Part shown: positions 54,583-62,370 of the stretch, in pieces
How positions within the stretch are numbered: position 1 is the first letter of the stretch
Layout: each line of letters starts with the position of its first letter
Program-made: the position numbers and the translations under genes
The notes under the pieces: model-generated
The model's database searches: none
Told to the model about the DNA's origin: nothing
The model's input: the letters and a program-made list of their open reading frames with translations, nothing else
Assembly: GCF_007995095.1 (NCBI RefSeq)
Contig: NZ_VOPY01000004.1
Span: 62,001-126,000, forward strand
Direction: 5' to 3'
Length of the DNA: 64,000 bases
DNA from: Flavisphingopyxis soli
GTDB lineage: Bacteria > Pseudomonadota > Alphaproteobacteria > Sphingomonadales > Sphingomonadaceae

Positions 54583-55349
54583 CGCGCGGCGAGGATCGTC
54601 TCGGCGAGCGCGAGGTCGGCGGGCTTGTCGACGTCGATGCACGCCTCGGGCTGCGGCATCGCAACCAGTTTCGCGTCGATGCCGTGGCGCCGTCCGATCC
54701 GTGCAATCGCGTCGGGCAGGGTGACGAGGCGCAGCACTGCGGCGATCAATATGGCCGGCCCGAACGCCGATATGACGCGCCAGCCCTTCTTGCGATCCTG
54801 TTCGACGTCGCGCCAGATCGCGATCAGCGGCAGGACCGCCTCGCCGCCGATCCAGAACAGGTTGGCACCCGACCAGGCGCCGCCACGGAATTTGAGCCAG
54901 CTGCGTTGTGACTTGGGATAGGCGCTGAGCAGCGTGCACCGCTCGACCATCGCGATGCCAAGGTCGTGCGGCTGCGCGGCGGCGAGGAAATGGTCGACCA
55001 TCGCGCCGGTCAGCAAGGCATTGTCGGCGGTCGTCACCAGCATCGGCGCCGCCCCCTGATTGATCAGCCGGGCGATCGTCGCCGCGATCGTCGGCAGCGA
55101 GGGGGCAAAGACGATGCGCGAATCGTTCGCCATCCAGGCGCAGGCGGGATCGTCTTGCAGCGCCGCGAAATCCTGCGCGACGACGACGATGCGGCCGATG
55201 TCCCGATGATCGGCGAGAACGCGCACGACACGCGAGACCATCGCTTCGCCCGCAACCGGAATCAGCGCCTTGGCATCGACACCGAGCGAACGCGCGAACG
55301 GGTCGCCGCCGGGCCGCTCTCCGGCGAGGACGATCGCGGTCGCCGTCAC
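54579..55349 (-). CDS. MobA-like NTP-transferase domain protein
   Basis: The 256-residue protein starts TATAIVLAGERPGGDPFARSLGVDAKALIPVAGEAMVSRVVRVL, the nucleotide-binding start of the MobA/GT-A-like nucleotidyltransferase fold. An MLVTTADNALLTGAMVDHFL segment supplies the acidic metal motif, and the end CIDVDKPADLALAETIL is typical of such enzymes. It could activate a sugar or alditol for the glycan genes next door, but the product is not determined. The start is GTG at 55349, overlapping the esterase stop (GTGA). Confidence 0.82.
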   Translation of the reverse strand: MTATAIVLAGERPGGDPFARSLGVDAKALIPVAGEAMVSRVVRVLADHRDIGRIVVVAQDFAALQDDPACAWMANDSRIVFAPSLPTIAATIARLINQGAAPMLVTTADNALLTGAMVDHFLAAAQPHDLGIAMVERCTLLSAYPKSQRSWLKFRGGAWSGANLFWIGGEAVLPLIAIWRDVEQDRKKGWRVISAFGPAILIAAVLRLVTLPDAIARIGRRHGIDAKLVAMPQPEACIDVDKPADLALAETILAAR

Positions 55350-56239
55350 TGTGCGGGGAGGTCCGCGACGCGGTGGAGGAATGCTGCGCTGTCGGCGAGG
55401 ACGCGGCCCTTCGACCGGAACGGCCGCGACAGCGCCATGATGATATCCTCATGGTCGAGCCCGGGATACTCCTTGACCTCGCCGTCGCGCCCGGCGGCCT
55501 TGAGCGCCTTGGCGAGATCATAGGCATTGTGCGGCTTGACCGTGGTGTCGGCGCTGCCCGTGATCAGCAGCATCGGCGGTGATGCGGCCGAGACGTAATG
55601 GATCGGCTGGGTGATCTCGGCCGGGCGCGCCTTGCCCATCGCGTTGATCGACGATTCCTTGTCGAGCGGTAGGAAGTTGTAGGGGCCCGACAGGCCCGCC
55701 ACACCCTTGATCGCCGACATCGGTACGCCGCTGGCGGCAAGATATTCGGGATCGAGCGCGATCATCGCGGCGATATGCGCGCCCGCCGAATGGCCGGCGA
55801 GGACGATCCGGTCGGGATCGGCGCCGTAGCGCGCGGCAAGGCTGCGGGCCTTGGCGACTGCCGCTGCGCCGTCTTCGAGAAAGTCGGGAAAGACGTGGTC
55901 GGGGACCAGCCGATAGCTTGGCACTGCAACAACGAACCCCTGTGCGGCATAAGCGCGCCCGGCAAAGCCATAGCTTTCGCGGTTGCCCTGGTACCAGCCG
56001 CCGCCGTGGAAAAAGACGAGCAGCGGCCGGGGCTTTCCGGTCGCTTCGGCGGGGGCATAGATATCGAGCTTCTGGCGCGGATCGGAGCCATAGGCGACAT
56101 CGCTTGCGACCTTGCGCGTGGCCGCATCGCCCGCCCAGGCGCTGTCGATGATATCGAGCTGGCGCGGCGGCTCGTGACTGAGCAGCCAGACCAGCGCCGC
56201 GCCCGCGACAACGATGAGGGCGATCGCGATACGCAGCAT
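55346..56239 (-). CDS. Alpha/beta-hydrolase (carboxylesterase-like)
   Basis: The 297-residue protein has one N-terminal membrane helix or signal (LRIAIALIVVAGAALVWLLS) and a hydrolase fold with the oxyanion motif FFHGGGWYQGN, nucleophile GHSAGAHIAAM, acid ITGSADTTVKPHNAYDL, and His EYPGLDHEDIIM. The triad is complete. It resembles BD-FAE/kynurenine-formamidase-like or hormone-sensitive-lipase-like esterases; substrate unknown. ATG 56239 follows AAGGAAGAA. It precedes the NTP-transferase on the minus strand and is divergent from the DAGK gene across 52 bases. Confidence 0.88.
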   Translation of the reverse strand: MLRIAIALIVVAGAALVWLLSHEPPRQLDIIDSAWAGDAATRKVASDVAYGSDPRQKLDIYAPAEATGKPRPLLVFFHGGGWYQGNRESYGFAGRAYAAQGFVVAVPSYRLVPDHVFPDFLEDGAAAVAKARSLAARYGADPDRIVLAGHSAGAHIAAMIALDPEYLAASGVPMSAIKGVAGLSGPYNFLPLDKESSINAMGKARPAEITQPIHYVSAASPPMLLITGSADTTVKPHNAYDLAKALKAAGRDGEVKEYPGLDHEDIIMALSRPFRSKGRVLADSAAFLHRVADLPAQ

Positions 56240-56291
56240 GTTTCTTCCTTTGATCATGGCACTTTCGCGCGATCATGACGTTATCCCTTCA

Positions 56292-57110
56292 ATGCGCAAG
56301 ACCTGGCTTATCGTGAACATCGACAGTGGCAGCTACGACGCGACGGCGTGCGATCGCGTCGGCGACGCGCTCGCCGCGAAGGGTTGGCCGTGCGATCGCG
56401 TCGTGCAGTTCCCGCAGGACGATCTGCCCGATCGCGCGATGCTCGAACGCGAAGGTGTCGATACGATCGCGATCTATACCGGTGACGGCACGATCAATTC
56501 GCTGGCGAGCGCGCTCGAAGGCTGGGCGGGCGAGCTGCTCGTCCTGCCCGGCGGCACGCTCAACCTGCTGTCGAAAAAGCTCCACGGCGACCGCTCGGTC
56601 GAGGATATCGTCGCCGATCTCGACGGCGCGCGAACGGTGCGGCCGCCGGTCATCCGCGGCGGCGGCATAACCGCGCTGGTCGGCGTCATCGTCGGCCCGA
56701 CGACCGTCTGGGGCGAGGTCCGCGAGCAGGCCCGCCATCTCGACGTATCGGCCTTGGTCGAGACGGTGCCCAATGCGGTTTCCGAAACCTTTGGCGATGA
56801 CAGCGTTCGCCTTGCCGGGGCCGAGCAAGGCTATCCGGCGCTCAACCTGACCCCGCTCGAGGACCGGATTTTCGTCCAGGGGTTTCTGACCGACAATGCG
56901 GCGCAGGTGCTCAGCCACGGATTTGCCTGGCTCGGCGGCGATTTTCGCAACGGCCCGCACGACGACCTGGGCCATCACGGCGAGGTCGCGATCGAAGGAT
57001 CGGGCGAGATCGGCATGCTCTACGACGGCGAGCGCGGCGAGATCGTCTCGGGGACGAAATTTACCCCCGGCACGCTTGACCTTGGATTGCTGGCGACCGA
57101 CACCGCTTGA
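56292..57110 (+). CDS. Diacylglycerol/lipid kinase family protein
   Basis: The 272-residue protein begins RKTWLIVNIDSGSYDATACDRVGDAL and carries the DAGK_cat nucleotide site: TIAIYTGDGTINSLASALEGW and LLVLPGGTLNLLSKKLHGDRS. A shorter C-terminal beta domain follows. It is related to YegS/DgkB lipid kinases, though the usual C-terminal domain is short (about 150 residues), so activity is not certain. ATG 56292 starts just after the divergent promoter; an earlier ATG at 56256 lacks homology. Its stop is 2 bases from the metallophosphoesterase start. Confidence 0.85.
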   Translation: MRKTWLIVNIDSGSYDATACDRVGDALAAKGWPCDRVVQFPQDDLPDRAMLEREGVDTIAIYTGDGTINSLASALEGWAGELLVLPGGTLNLLSKKLHGDRSVEDIVADLDGARTVRPPVIRGGGITALVGVIVGPTTVWGEVREQARHLDVSALVETVPNAVSETFGDDSVRLAGAEQGYPALNLTPLEDRIFVQGFLTDNAAQVLSHGFAWLGGDFRNGPHDDLGHHGEVAIEGSGEIGMLYDGERGEIVSGTKFTPGTLDLGLLATDTA

Positions 57111-57112
57111 CC

Positions 57113-57952
57113 ATGATCAAACTTTTTCATGTCAGCGACATCCATTTCGGCGTCGAAGACCCGATGGCGCACGGCTGGTTCAAGGAGTGCGTTGCGCGCG
57201 AAAAGCCCGATGGCATCGCGCTGACCGGCGATATCACGCAGCGCGCGACGCTGGGCCAGTTCGCCGCCGCGACGCGCTGGATCGCCTCGCTCGAAGCGCC
57301 GGTCAAGGTCGAGATCGGCAATCACGACATGCCCTATTACGACCCGGTCGAGCGCGCCTTTGCGCCCTATCGGCGTTTCCTGACGTTGCAGAAAGCGGTC
57401 GAACGGCCGATCGACCTGCCCGGCGTGTCGCTCGTTTCACTGCGATCGACGTCGCGCGCGCAGTGGCGGACCAACTGGTCGCGCGGGATCATTCGCCCCG
57501 CCGCGCTCGCCGGGACGCTCGCCAGAATCGCTGCGGTGCCCAAGGGCGACATGATCATCGTCTGCACCCACCATCCGCTCGTTGAGACCAACACCAAGGG
57601 CGAGGTGCTGACGCGCCATGGCGAACATGCCCTGTGCGCACTCGCCAAGGCAGGGGTCCACGCGATCCTGACCGGCCATGTCCACGACGCCTTCGACCTC
57701 ACGCACCCGACCCCCGACGGCCCGATCCGCATGATCGGCGCGGGCACGCTGTCGCGCCGCGTCCGTTCGACCCCGCCGAGCTTCAACGAGCTGACGATCG
57801 AGAACGGCATGATCAAGGTGCGCGCGCGCAATGTCGCGGAACTGGAGACTTCGGCAGTCCAGATCGACGACATCCCGCCCGATGCAGAGCCGCCGGAGGC
57901 GGGTGACCGGGTCGCCCCGGCCGCGACGCTGGTCGAGGATCGCAGCGCATAG
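57113..57952 (+). CDS. Metallophosphoesterase
   Basis: The 279-residue protein has the calcineurin-like dimetal motifs in order: FHVSDIHFG, LTGDITQRA, IGNHDMPYY, IVCTHHPLVE and ILTGHVHDAF. It should hydrolyse a phosphoester, perhaps a nucleotide or a lipid-linked phosphate given the lipid-kinase-like gene it follows. I prefer ATG 57113, 2 bases after the upstream stop; TTG at 57107 overlaps that stop (TTGA) and would add two residues. No signal peptide, so it is cytoplasmic or peripheral. A bidirectional terminator follows. Confidence 0.93.
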   Translation: MIKLFHVSDIHFGVEDPMAHGWFKECVAREKPDGIALTGDITQRATLGQFAAATRWIASLEAPVKVEIGNHDMPYYDPVERAFAPYRRFLTLQKAVERPIDLPGVSLVSLRSTSRAQWRTNWSRGIIRPAALAGTLARIAAVPKGDMIIVCTHHPLVETNTKGEVLTRHGEHALCALAKAGVHAILTGHVHDAFDLTHPTPDGPIRMIGAGTLSRRVRSTPPSFNELTIENGMIKVRARNVAELETSAVQIDDIPPDAEPPEAGDRVAPAATLVEDRSA

Positions 57953-57953
57953 A

Positions 57954-57983
57954 AAAAGGGCGGCCCCGCGGGACCGCCCTTTT
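57954..57983. terminator. Bidirectional terminator between metallophosphoesterase and rpsI
   Basis: AAAAGGGCGG (57954-57963) pairs with CCGCCCTTTT (57974-57983), with inner CCC/GGG pairing. T-runs follow on both strands (TTTTCTT on plus, CCTTTTTC on minus). It can end both the plus-strand gene and the minus-strand rplM-rpsI transcript. Confidence 0.85.
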
Positions 57984-58004
57984 CTTGTAGCGTATCGGTT
58001 CGCG

Positions 58005-58592
58005 TTAGCGCTTCGAGAACTGGAAGCTCTTGCGCGCCTTGGCCCGGCCGTACTTCTTGCGCTCGACGACGCGGCTGTCGCGGGTCAGGAACCCGGCCGT
58101 CTTGATCGTCGCGCGAAGCTTGGGCTCGAACTTGCTCAAGGCCTGCGAGATGCCGTGCTTGACCGCGCCGGCCTGGCCCGAAAGCCCGCCGCCCTTGACC
58201 GTAGCGACGACGTCGTACTGGCCACGACGGTCGGTGATGTCGAACGGCTGGTTGATGATCAGGCGCAGCGTCGGACGGGCGAAGAATTCCGCCTGGTCAC
58301 GGCCGTTGACGGTGATCTTGCCGGTGCCGGGCTTGACCCAGACGCGGGCGACCGCGTCCTTGCGACGACCGGTCGCATAAGCGCGGCCCTGGGCGTCGAG
58401 TTCCTGCTCGCGAATCGGTGCAGGAGCGCCGCCGCCGCCATCGGTCGCGGGGTTATATTCGGCAGGCGCTTCGGCCTCTGCAACGGCAGTATCGCCACCG
58501 GTTGCAGGTGCTTCGGCTGCGGCAGGCGTGCCGCCGGCGATGTCCTTGAGGTCCGCCAGCGACTGGCGGGTGTCTTCGATCTTGTCGGCCAT
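58005..58592 (-). CDS. rpsI: 30S ribosomal protein S9, with long N-terminal extension
   Basis: The 195-residue protein has the S9 core from [26 protein letters not shown] to the C-terminal [14 protein letters not shown], with the conserved YGRAKARK and R tail that reaches the decoding site. Before it lies an extension of about 65 residues that is Ala/Pro/Glu-rich ([20 protein letters not shown] then [11 protein letters not shown]...). E. coli S9 has 130 residues, so this one is exceptional in length. ATG 58592 overlaps the rplM stop by 1 base (TAATG), so the extension is the natural start. Confidence 0.97.
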   Translation of the reverse strand: MADKIEDTRQSLADLKDIAGGTPAAAEAPATGGDTAVAEAEAPAEYNPATDGGGGAPAPIREQELDAQGRAYATGRRKDAVARVWVKPGTGKITVNGRDQAEFFARPTLRLIINQPFDITDRRGQYDVVATVKGGGLSGQAGAVKHGISQALSKFEPKLRATIKTAGFLTRDSRVVERKKYGRAKARKSFQFSKR

Positions 58593-59071
58593 TATGCGCC
58601 CACCTTGTTCTTGCGGTTCATCGAAGCGACGTCGAGCACGGTTGGCTCCTGTCCTTCATGCGGATGCTCGGAGCCCTTGTAGACGCGCAGGTTGCGCATC
58701 TGCTGGCGACCCAGCGGGCCGCGCGGGATCATGCGTTCGACCGCCTTTTCAAGGATACGCTCGGGGAAACGACCCTCGAGGATCTTGCCGGCAGGCGTCT
58801 CTTTCAGGCCGCCGACATAGCCGGTGTGCTTGTAATAGATTTTCTTCTTCAGCTTATCGCCGGTGAAGCGCACCTTTTCGGCGTTGATGACGATGACATT
58901 GTCACCGCAATCGACGTGCGGGGTGAAGCTCGGCTTGTGCTTGCCGCGCAGCAGGTTGGCGATGATCGTCGCAACGCGGCCGACAACGAGGCCTTCGGCG
59001 TCGATCAACACCCAGTTCTTTTCGACCGTACCGGCATTGGCCGACTTGGTCGTTTTCATCAGCGCCTTCAT
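58592..59071 (-). CDS. rplM: 50S ribosomal protein L13
   Basis: The 159-residue protein shows [116 protein letters not shown], all typical for L13. The N-terminus [19 protein letters not shown] is a short alphaproteobacterial-type addition. It binds early in 50S assembly. It is followed by rpsI (1-base overlap) and preceded on the minus strand by a hairpin leader. Confidence 0.98.
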   Translation of the reverse strand: MKALMKTTKSANAGTVEKNWVLIDAEGLVVGRVATIIANLLRGKHKPSFTPHVDCGDNVIVINAEKVRFTGDKLKKKIYYKHTGYVGGLKETPAGKILEGRFPERILEKAVERMIPRGPLGRQQMRNLRVYKGSEHPHEGQEPTVLDVASMNRKNKVGA

Positions 59072-59118
59072 GGGCCTGAACTCCTCAAAAATGATATCGC
59101 GACCGTCAGGCGTATGCG

Positions 59119-59146
59119 CCGGGCGGTCAAAACAAACGCCGCCCGG
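59119..59146 (-). promoter_or_regulatory. Leader hairpin upstream of rplM
   Basis: CCGGGCGG and CCGCCCGG form a perfect 8-bp stem with a 12-base loop, 48 bases upstream of the rplM start on its transcribed strand. No T-run follows, so it is unlikely to be a simple terminator. It may be part of a 5' untranslated region with a regulatory role for the rplM-rpsI mRNA. Confidence 0.4.
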
Positions 59147-59227
59147 AACGGACGGCGCGTTGTTGAGCGAGCCAATGGCCCTCGTTCGCTGCTATGTCAA
59201 GCTGGAAGCGGCTTTGCTGACAGGTAT

Positions 59228-60121
59228 TCAAATACCTTGAGGATCAAGCGGGGTCAATGTCCGCGTTTTGCGGCTCAGCGCACGACCGTCGGCCCGGCCG
59301 GCGGTGTCGCGCTGTTCGATCCGCGTTGCCAGCCCGGTTGCGCGATCGATCGAATAGGTGATCGCGCTGACGATGGCCAAAGCCTGGTTGCCGTCGTCGC
59401 CCGCGCGGACGGTACGCGTCGTTTCGTCTATCTGCATGCTCGCGGCATCGCTGGCGACGATCTCGAGATGGGTCTTGGCGCTGACCGGAGCATCGGTCAG
59501 GTCCCGGCCTCTGGTCTGGAGCTCGGCGGGTGCTTGCCCGACCTGGCTTTGCGCGAATTGCAGAAGCGGGCGGACCTCTTCGAACAAGAGCTGCGTCATC
59601 GCCTCGTCGTCGAGCTGGGCCATGCGTGCGACCGCAGCGCGCGCAATGGCGACGTCGCCGCCATTGGCCCCGTTGCGCGCGATCTCGTCGACCAGGCGGT
59701 CGAATGCAGCCCGCACTGCGACCGGATCGTCGAGATAGACGGTGTGACCGTCCGCCGACAGGTGATAGCCGATCGTCATGCCGAGCAGCGGCCGCAGCGC
59801 GGCGCGAAAGGCCGTGACCATCTTTGCGGGGGCGTCGGCGGAGACGTCGGTCAGCGTAACGTCGAGATGAAAGCCGCGTCCGGCGCGTGCGAATTGCAGC
59901 CGGTAGCGCCGCGAAAAGCTCAGCTCCTCGCCCGACGGGCCGGGCTGGGCCTGGTCGATGCGATAGTCGAGCGGACGGTCGAGCGGCGGGGCGAAGGGCA
60001 GGCTGATCGGGGCGACAGGCGCGGCGGCCGCATCGCCCGCTTCGTGCGCGGCCACCGCGGCGGGGGAACACGCCGCAAGTCCCGCGATCAGGATGGCAAT
60101 CGGCATATTGGCGGCCATCAT
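59228..60121 (-). CDS. Lipoprotein of unknown function
   Basis: The 297-residue protein starts MMAANMPIAILIAGLAACSPAAVAAH with lipobox LAAC. The rest is soluble, with strands such as LPFAPPLDRPLDYRIDQ, SFSRRYRLQFARAGRGFHLDVTLTDVSAD and a C-terminal part with THLEIVASDAASMQIDETTRT. It has no family name I know. It overlaps ctaA by 4 bases (ATGA), a context that suggests a role near haem A or cytochrome oxidase, although this is only positional. A long open frame upstream through ctaA is read in the wrong frame for that gene and is discounted. Confidence 0.75.
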   Translation of the reverse strand: MMAANMPIAILIAGLAACSPAAVAAHEAGDAAAAPVAPISLPFAPPLDRPLDYRIDQAQPGPSGEELSFSRRYRLQFARAGRGFHLDVTLTDVSADAPAKMVTAFRAALRPLLGMTIGYHLSADGHTVYLDDPVAVRAAFDRLVDEIARNGANGGDVAIARAAVARMAQLDDEAMTQLLFEEVRPLLQFAQSQVGQAPAELQTRGRDLTDAPVSAKTHLEIVASDAASMQIDETTRTVRAGDDGNQALAIVSAITYSIDRATGLATRIEQRDTAGRADGRALSRKTRTLTPLDPQGI

Positions 60122-61173
60122 GCCATCCGGGTCTGGTTGCCGATCCGGTGCGCGCACAATGTTGCCGCGACGACCAACAGCGCGGCGACGAGCTGATGCG
60201 CGACCGCGATGTCGATCACGACGCCGCTCATCACCGTCGCGATGCCGAGGCCGATCTGGATGACGAGCAGCGTCTTGAGTGCGATCGGCGCGCCGCGCGC
60301 ACCGGCGCGCATCGCGCGGATTGAGAGGACGACGAGCGCGGCGGCGGCGACCCATGCCCACCAGCGATGGACAAATTGCACCCAGACGGGACTGTCGACG
60401 AAGGCACCGAGGCCCCATGGCGCAATCGAAGGCAGGAAACCGCCAGCCGACATTGCCGGCCAGTCGGCCGAGGCGTGGCCGGCGTCGAGCCCGGCGGTGA
60501 ACGCGCCCCACAATAACTGGAGGGCGAAAATGCCGAGCACGATCGCGGCGATCGCGGTCATCCGCGCCGGGCGCGCGGCGGGGTTGCGCGCCAGTGCCCT
60601 GAGGTCGGCGGCGGTCCAGACGAGCCCGCCGAGGACGAACAGCGCGGTCATCAGGTGCACCGCGAGGCGATAATGGCTGACGTCGATGCGGCCGACGAGG
60701 CCCGATTTGACCATCCACCAGCCGATCGCGCCCTGCAGTCCGCCGAGCGCGAGCAGCGCGACCAGCCGCAAGCCGTAACCCCTGGGGATGGCGCGGCGCA
60801 GCGCGAACCAGATCAGCGGCAGCGCGAAGGCGAGGCCGATCACGCGGCCGAGCAGGCGGTGGAGCCACTCCCAGAAAAAGATCGCCTTGAACGCACCCAA
60901 TGTCATCGACTGGTTGACCGTCTGATATTCGGTGGTTTGCTGGTACAGCGCGAATTCGTGCAGCCAGTCGGCCTGCGACAGCGGCGGCAACGCGCCGGTG
61001 ATCGGCTTCCATTCGGTGATCGACAGGCCCGATTCGGTCAGCCGGGTAATCCCGCCGACGACGACCATCGTGACGACGAGAGCGGCGACCGCAAGCAACC
61101 AGCGCGCGAGCTGCAACGGCTGCGTTGCCGTGTTCAGGGCCATGGGTTCGATCGGTTGGGCGGCGGTTTTCAC
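60118..61173 (-). CDS. ctaA: Heme A synthase
   Basis: The 351-residue protein has eight hydrophobic helices and the CtaA motif GGITRLTESGLSITEWKPITGALPP after the first helix. His residues lie in FWEWLHRLLGRVIGLAF, HYRLAVHLMTALF, FVHRWWAWV and VAHQLVAALL. These match the four haem-ligand His of the two-haem type. It oxidises haem O to haem A for cytochrome oxidase in the inner membrane. The start may be GTG 61173 or ATG 61143. It is divergent from the MerC gene. Confidence 0.96.
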   Translation of the reverse strand: MKTAAQPIEPMALNTATQPLQLARWLLAVAALVVTMVVVGGITRLTESGLSITEWKPITGALPPLSQADWLHEFALYQQTTEYQTVNQSMTLGAFKAIFFWEWLHRLLGRVIGLAFALPLIWFALRRAIPRGYGLRLVALLALGGLQGAIGWWMVKSGLVGRIDVSHYRLAVHLMTALFVLGGLVWTAADLRALARNPAARPARMTAIAAIVLGIFALQLLWGAFTAGLDAGHASADWPAMSAGGFLPSIAPWGLGAFVDSPVWVQFVHRWWAWVAAAALVVLSIRAMRAGARGAPIALKTLLVIQIGLGIATVMSGVVIDIAVAHQLVAALLVVAATLCAHRIGNQTRMA

Positions 61174-61261
61174 GATTGCGCCTTATCGCCGCGAACGCGC
61201 GCGGCCAAGTGTTTCCCTTCGACGACTCCCTTATACGACGAGGCCGCAGCATTGGCCCGCA

Positions 61262-61276
61262 TGATATATTGTAACT
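61262..61276. promoter_or_regulatory. Possible Zur/Fur-type operator before the MerC gene
   Basis: TGATATATTGTAACT matches the Zur/Fur-like palindrome TGTTATAnTATAACA at 11 of 14 fixed positions. It lies between ctaA and the MerC-domain gene, 72 bases before the start I prefer. The TATATT at 61265-61270 could also act as a -10. The zur gene two positions downstream gives it a plausible regulator. Confidence 0.45.
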
Positions 61277-61347
61277 TCGACCGCTCCGTGCCATATAGCG
61301 CCCACCACGAAGATCTGACCCCGAAGGAACGGCTTTTGCGCCTTGTC

Positions 61348-61773
61348 ATGGCCAAATTGCAGAATGGCGCATTTGCCCCGCTCGCCGACCGCTGGCGGCG
61401 CAGCCGGTTCGCGCGCAATTTCGACGAGATGGCGATCACCCTGTCGGGCCTGTGCCTTGTCCATTGCGTGCTGAGCGCGCTGCTCCTCGCGATGGTCGCG
61501 TCGACCGGCAGCGTCCTGCTGTCGCCCGGCATTCACGAATTCGGCCTCGGCCTTGCGATCCTGTTCGGCGCGGCGAGCCTCGGCCCCGGCCTGATGCGGT
61601 CCGACACGCGCATGCCGGGCCTGATCGGCCTCGTCGGCATCACGTTGATGGGCATCGGCCTCGTCATGAGCATCGTTTACGATTCGCACAGCGCGGAGAT
61701 TTTCTTCACGCTGCTCGGGGTAGCGACGGTCGCGCTGGCACACGGGCTCAACGCGACGCCCGCCTGCGACTGA
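61348..61773 (+). CDS. MerC-domain membrane protein
   Basis: From ATG 61348 it has 141 residues. A basic N-terminus (LADRWRRSRFARNF) precedes four hydrophobic helices: MAITLSGLCLVHCVLSALLLAMV (with the Cys-x2-His-Cys pair of MerC), IHEFGLGLAILFGAASL, GLIGLVGITLMGIGLVMSIVY and IFFTLLGVATVALAHGLN. MerC is known for mercury uptake, but the next gene is zur, so transport of another thiophilic or divalent metal (zinc) is the simpler idea. Upstream ATG 61261 would overlap the Zur-like box, so I reject it. GTG 61288 is a further alternative. Confidence 0.75.
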   Translation: MAKLQNGAFAPLADRWRRSRFARNFDEMAITLSGLCLVHCVLSALLLAMVASTGSVLLSPGIHEFGLGLAILFGAASLGPGLMRSDTRMPGLIGLVGITLMGIGLVMSIVYDSHSAEIFFTLLGVATVALAHGLNATPACD

Positions 61774-61823
61774 GGCGCTACGCGGCTGGCGCCAAGCTTG
61801 CCGATCGCTGCGCGCAGGCCTAA

Positions 61824-62312
61824 ATGGGTCGCATGGCAAATCCGCAACCTTCCTCGCCGACGGCCACGCACCACGTCCATGGCGGCGCATCGCTTGCATC
61901 GGCGGCGCGCGCGTCGCTTGAAGCAGCGGGCGAGCAGTGGACCGAGATGCGCGGCGCGATCTTCGATGCGGTATCGCATCATGCCAAGCCCGCTTCGGCC
62001 TATGACATTGCCGACATCGTTTCGAGCGCGCGCGGCAAGCGTGTCGCGCCCAACACCGTCTATCGCATCCTCGACCTGTTCGTTGAGACCAACCTCGTCC
62101 GGCGAGTCGAAAGCACCAACGCGTTCATCGCCAACGAACATCCCGGCTGCCTGCACGACTGCATCTTCCTGATTTGCGACAATTGCGGCCAGACGACGCA
62201 TATCGACGACGACAATGCGGCCAGTGGTGTGCGCGAAGCAGCCAAGCGCAAGGGCTTTGCCCCGGCGCGGCCGGTCATCGAAGTGCACGGCCGCTGCGAC
62301 GATTGCGAGTGA
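61824..62312 (+). CDS. zur: Fur family regulator, probably zinc-responsive Zur
   Basis: The 162-residue Fur-fold protein has a His-rich start (THHVHGG), DNA-binding helix ([25 protein letters not shown]), the metal region [23 protein letters not shown] and the C-terminal GRCDDCE. The two CxxC pairs (CDNC and CDDC) form the structural zinc site, as in Zur of E. coli. Length and Cys spacing favour Zur over Fur. ATG 61824 and 61833 are both possible starts. It lies 50 bases after the MerC gene, likely co-transcribed, so Zur may control MerC. Confidence 0.87.
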   Translation: MGRMANPQPSSPTATHHVHGGASLASAARASLEAAGEQWTEMRGAIFDAVSHHAKPASAYDIADIVSSARGKRVAPNTVYRILDLFVETNLVRRVESTNAFIANEHPGCLHDCIFLICDNCGQTTHIDDDNAASGVREAAKRKGFAPARPVIEVHGRCDDCE

Positions 62313-62370
62313 CGCACGAAGGCACGGGTTTTCATCGACTTGGCGGATAACCGCCGATAAGGTCGCTGCC

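Noticed and set aside
60122-61294. Upstream extension of the lipoprotein frame through ctaA
   Set aside because: It would read ctaA in another frame and produces Arg-rich sequence; the real start is the ATGA overlap at 60121 followed by a lipobox.
61261-61347. An earlier ATG (61261) as the MerC start
   Set aside because: The added residues are not MerC-like and would place the Zur-like box inside the coding region.
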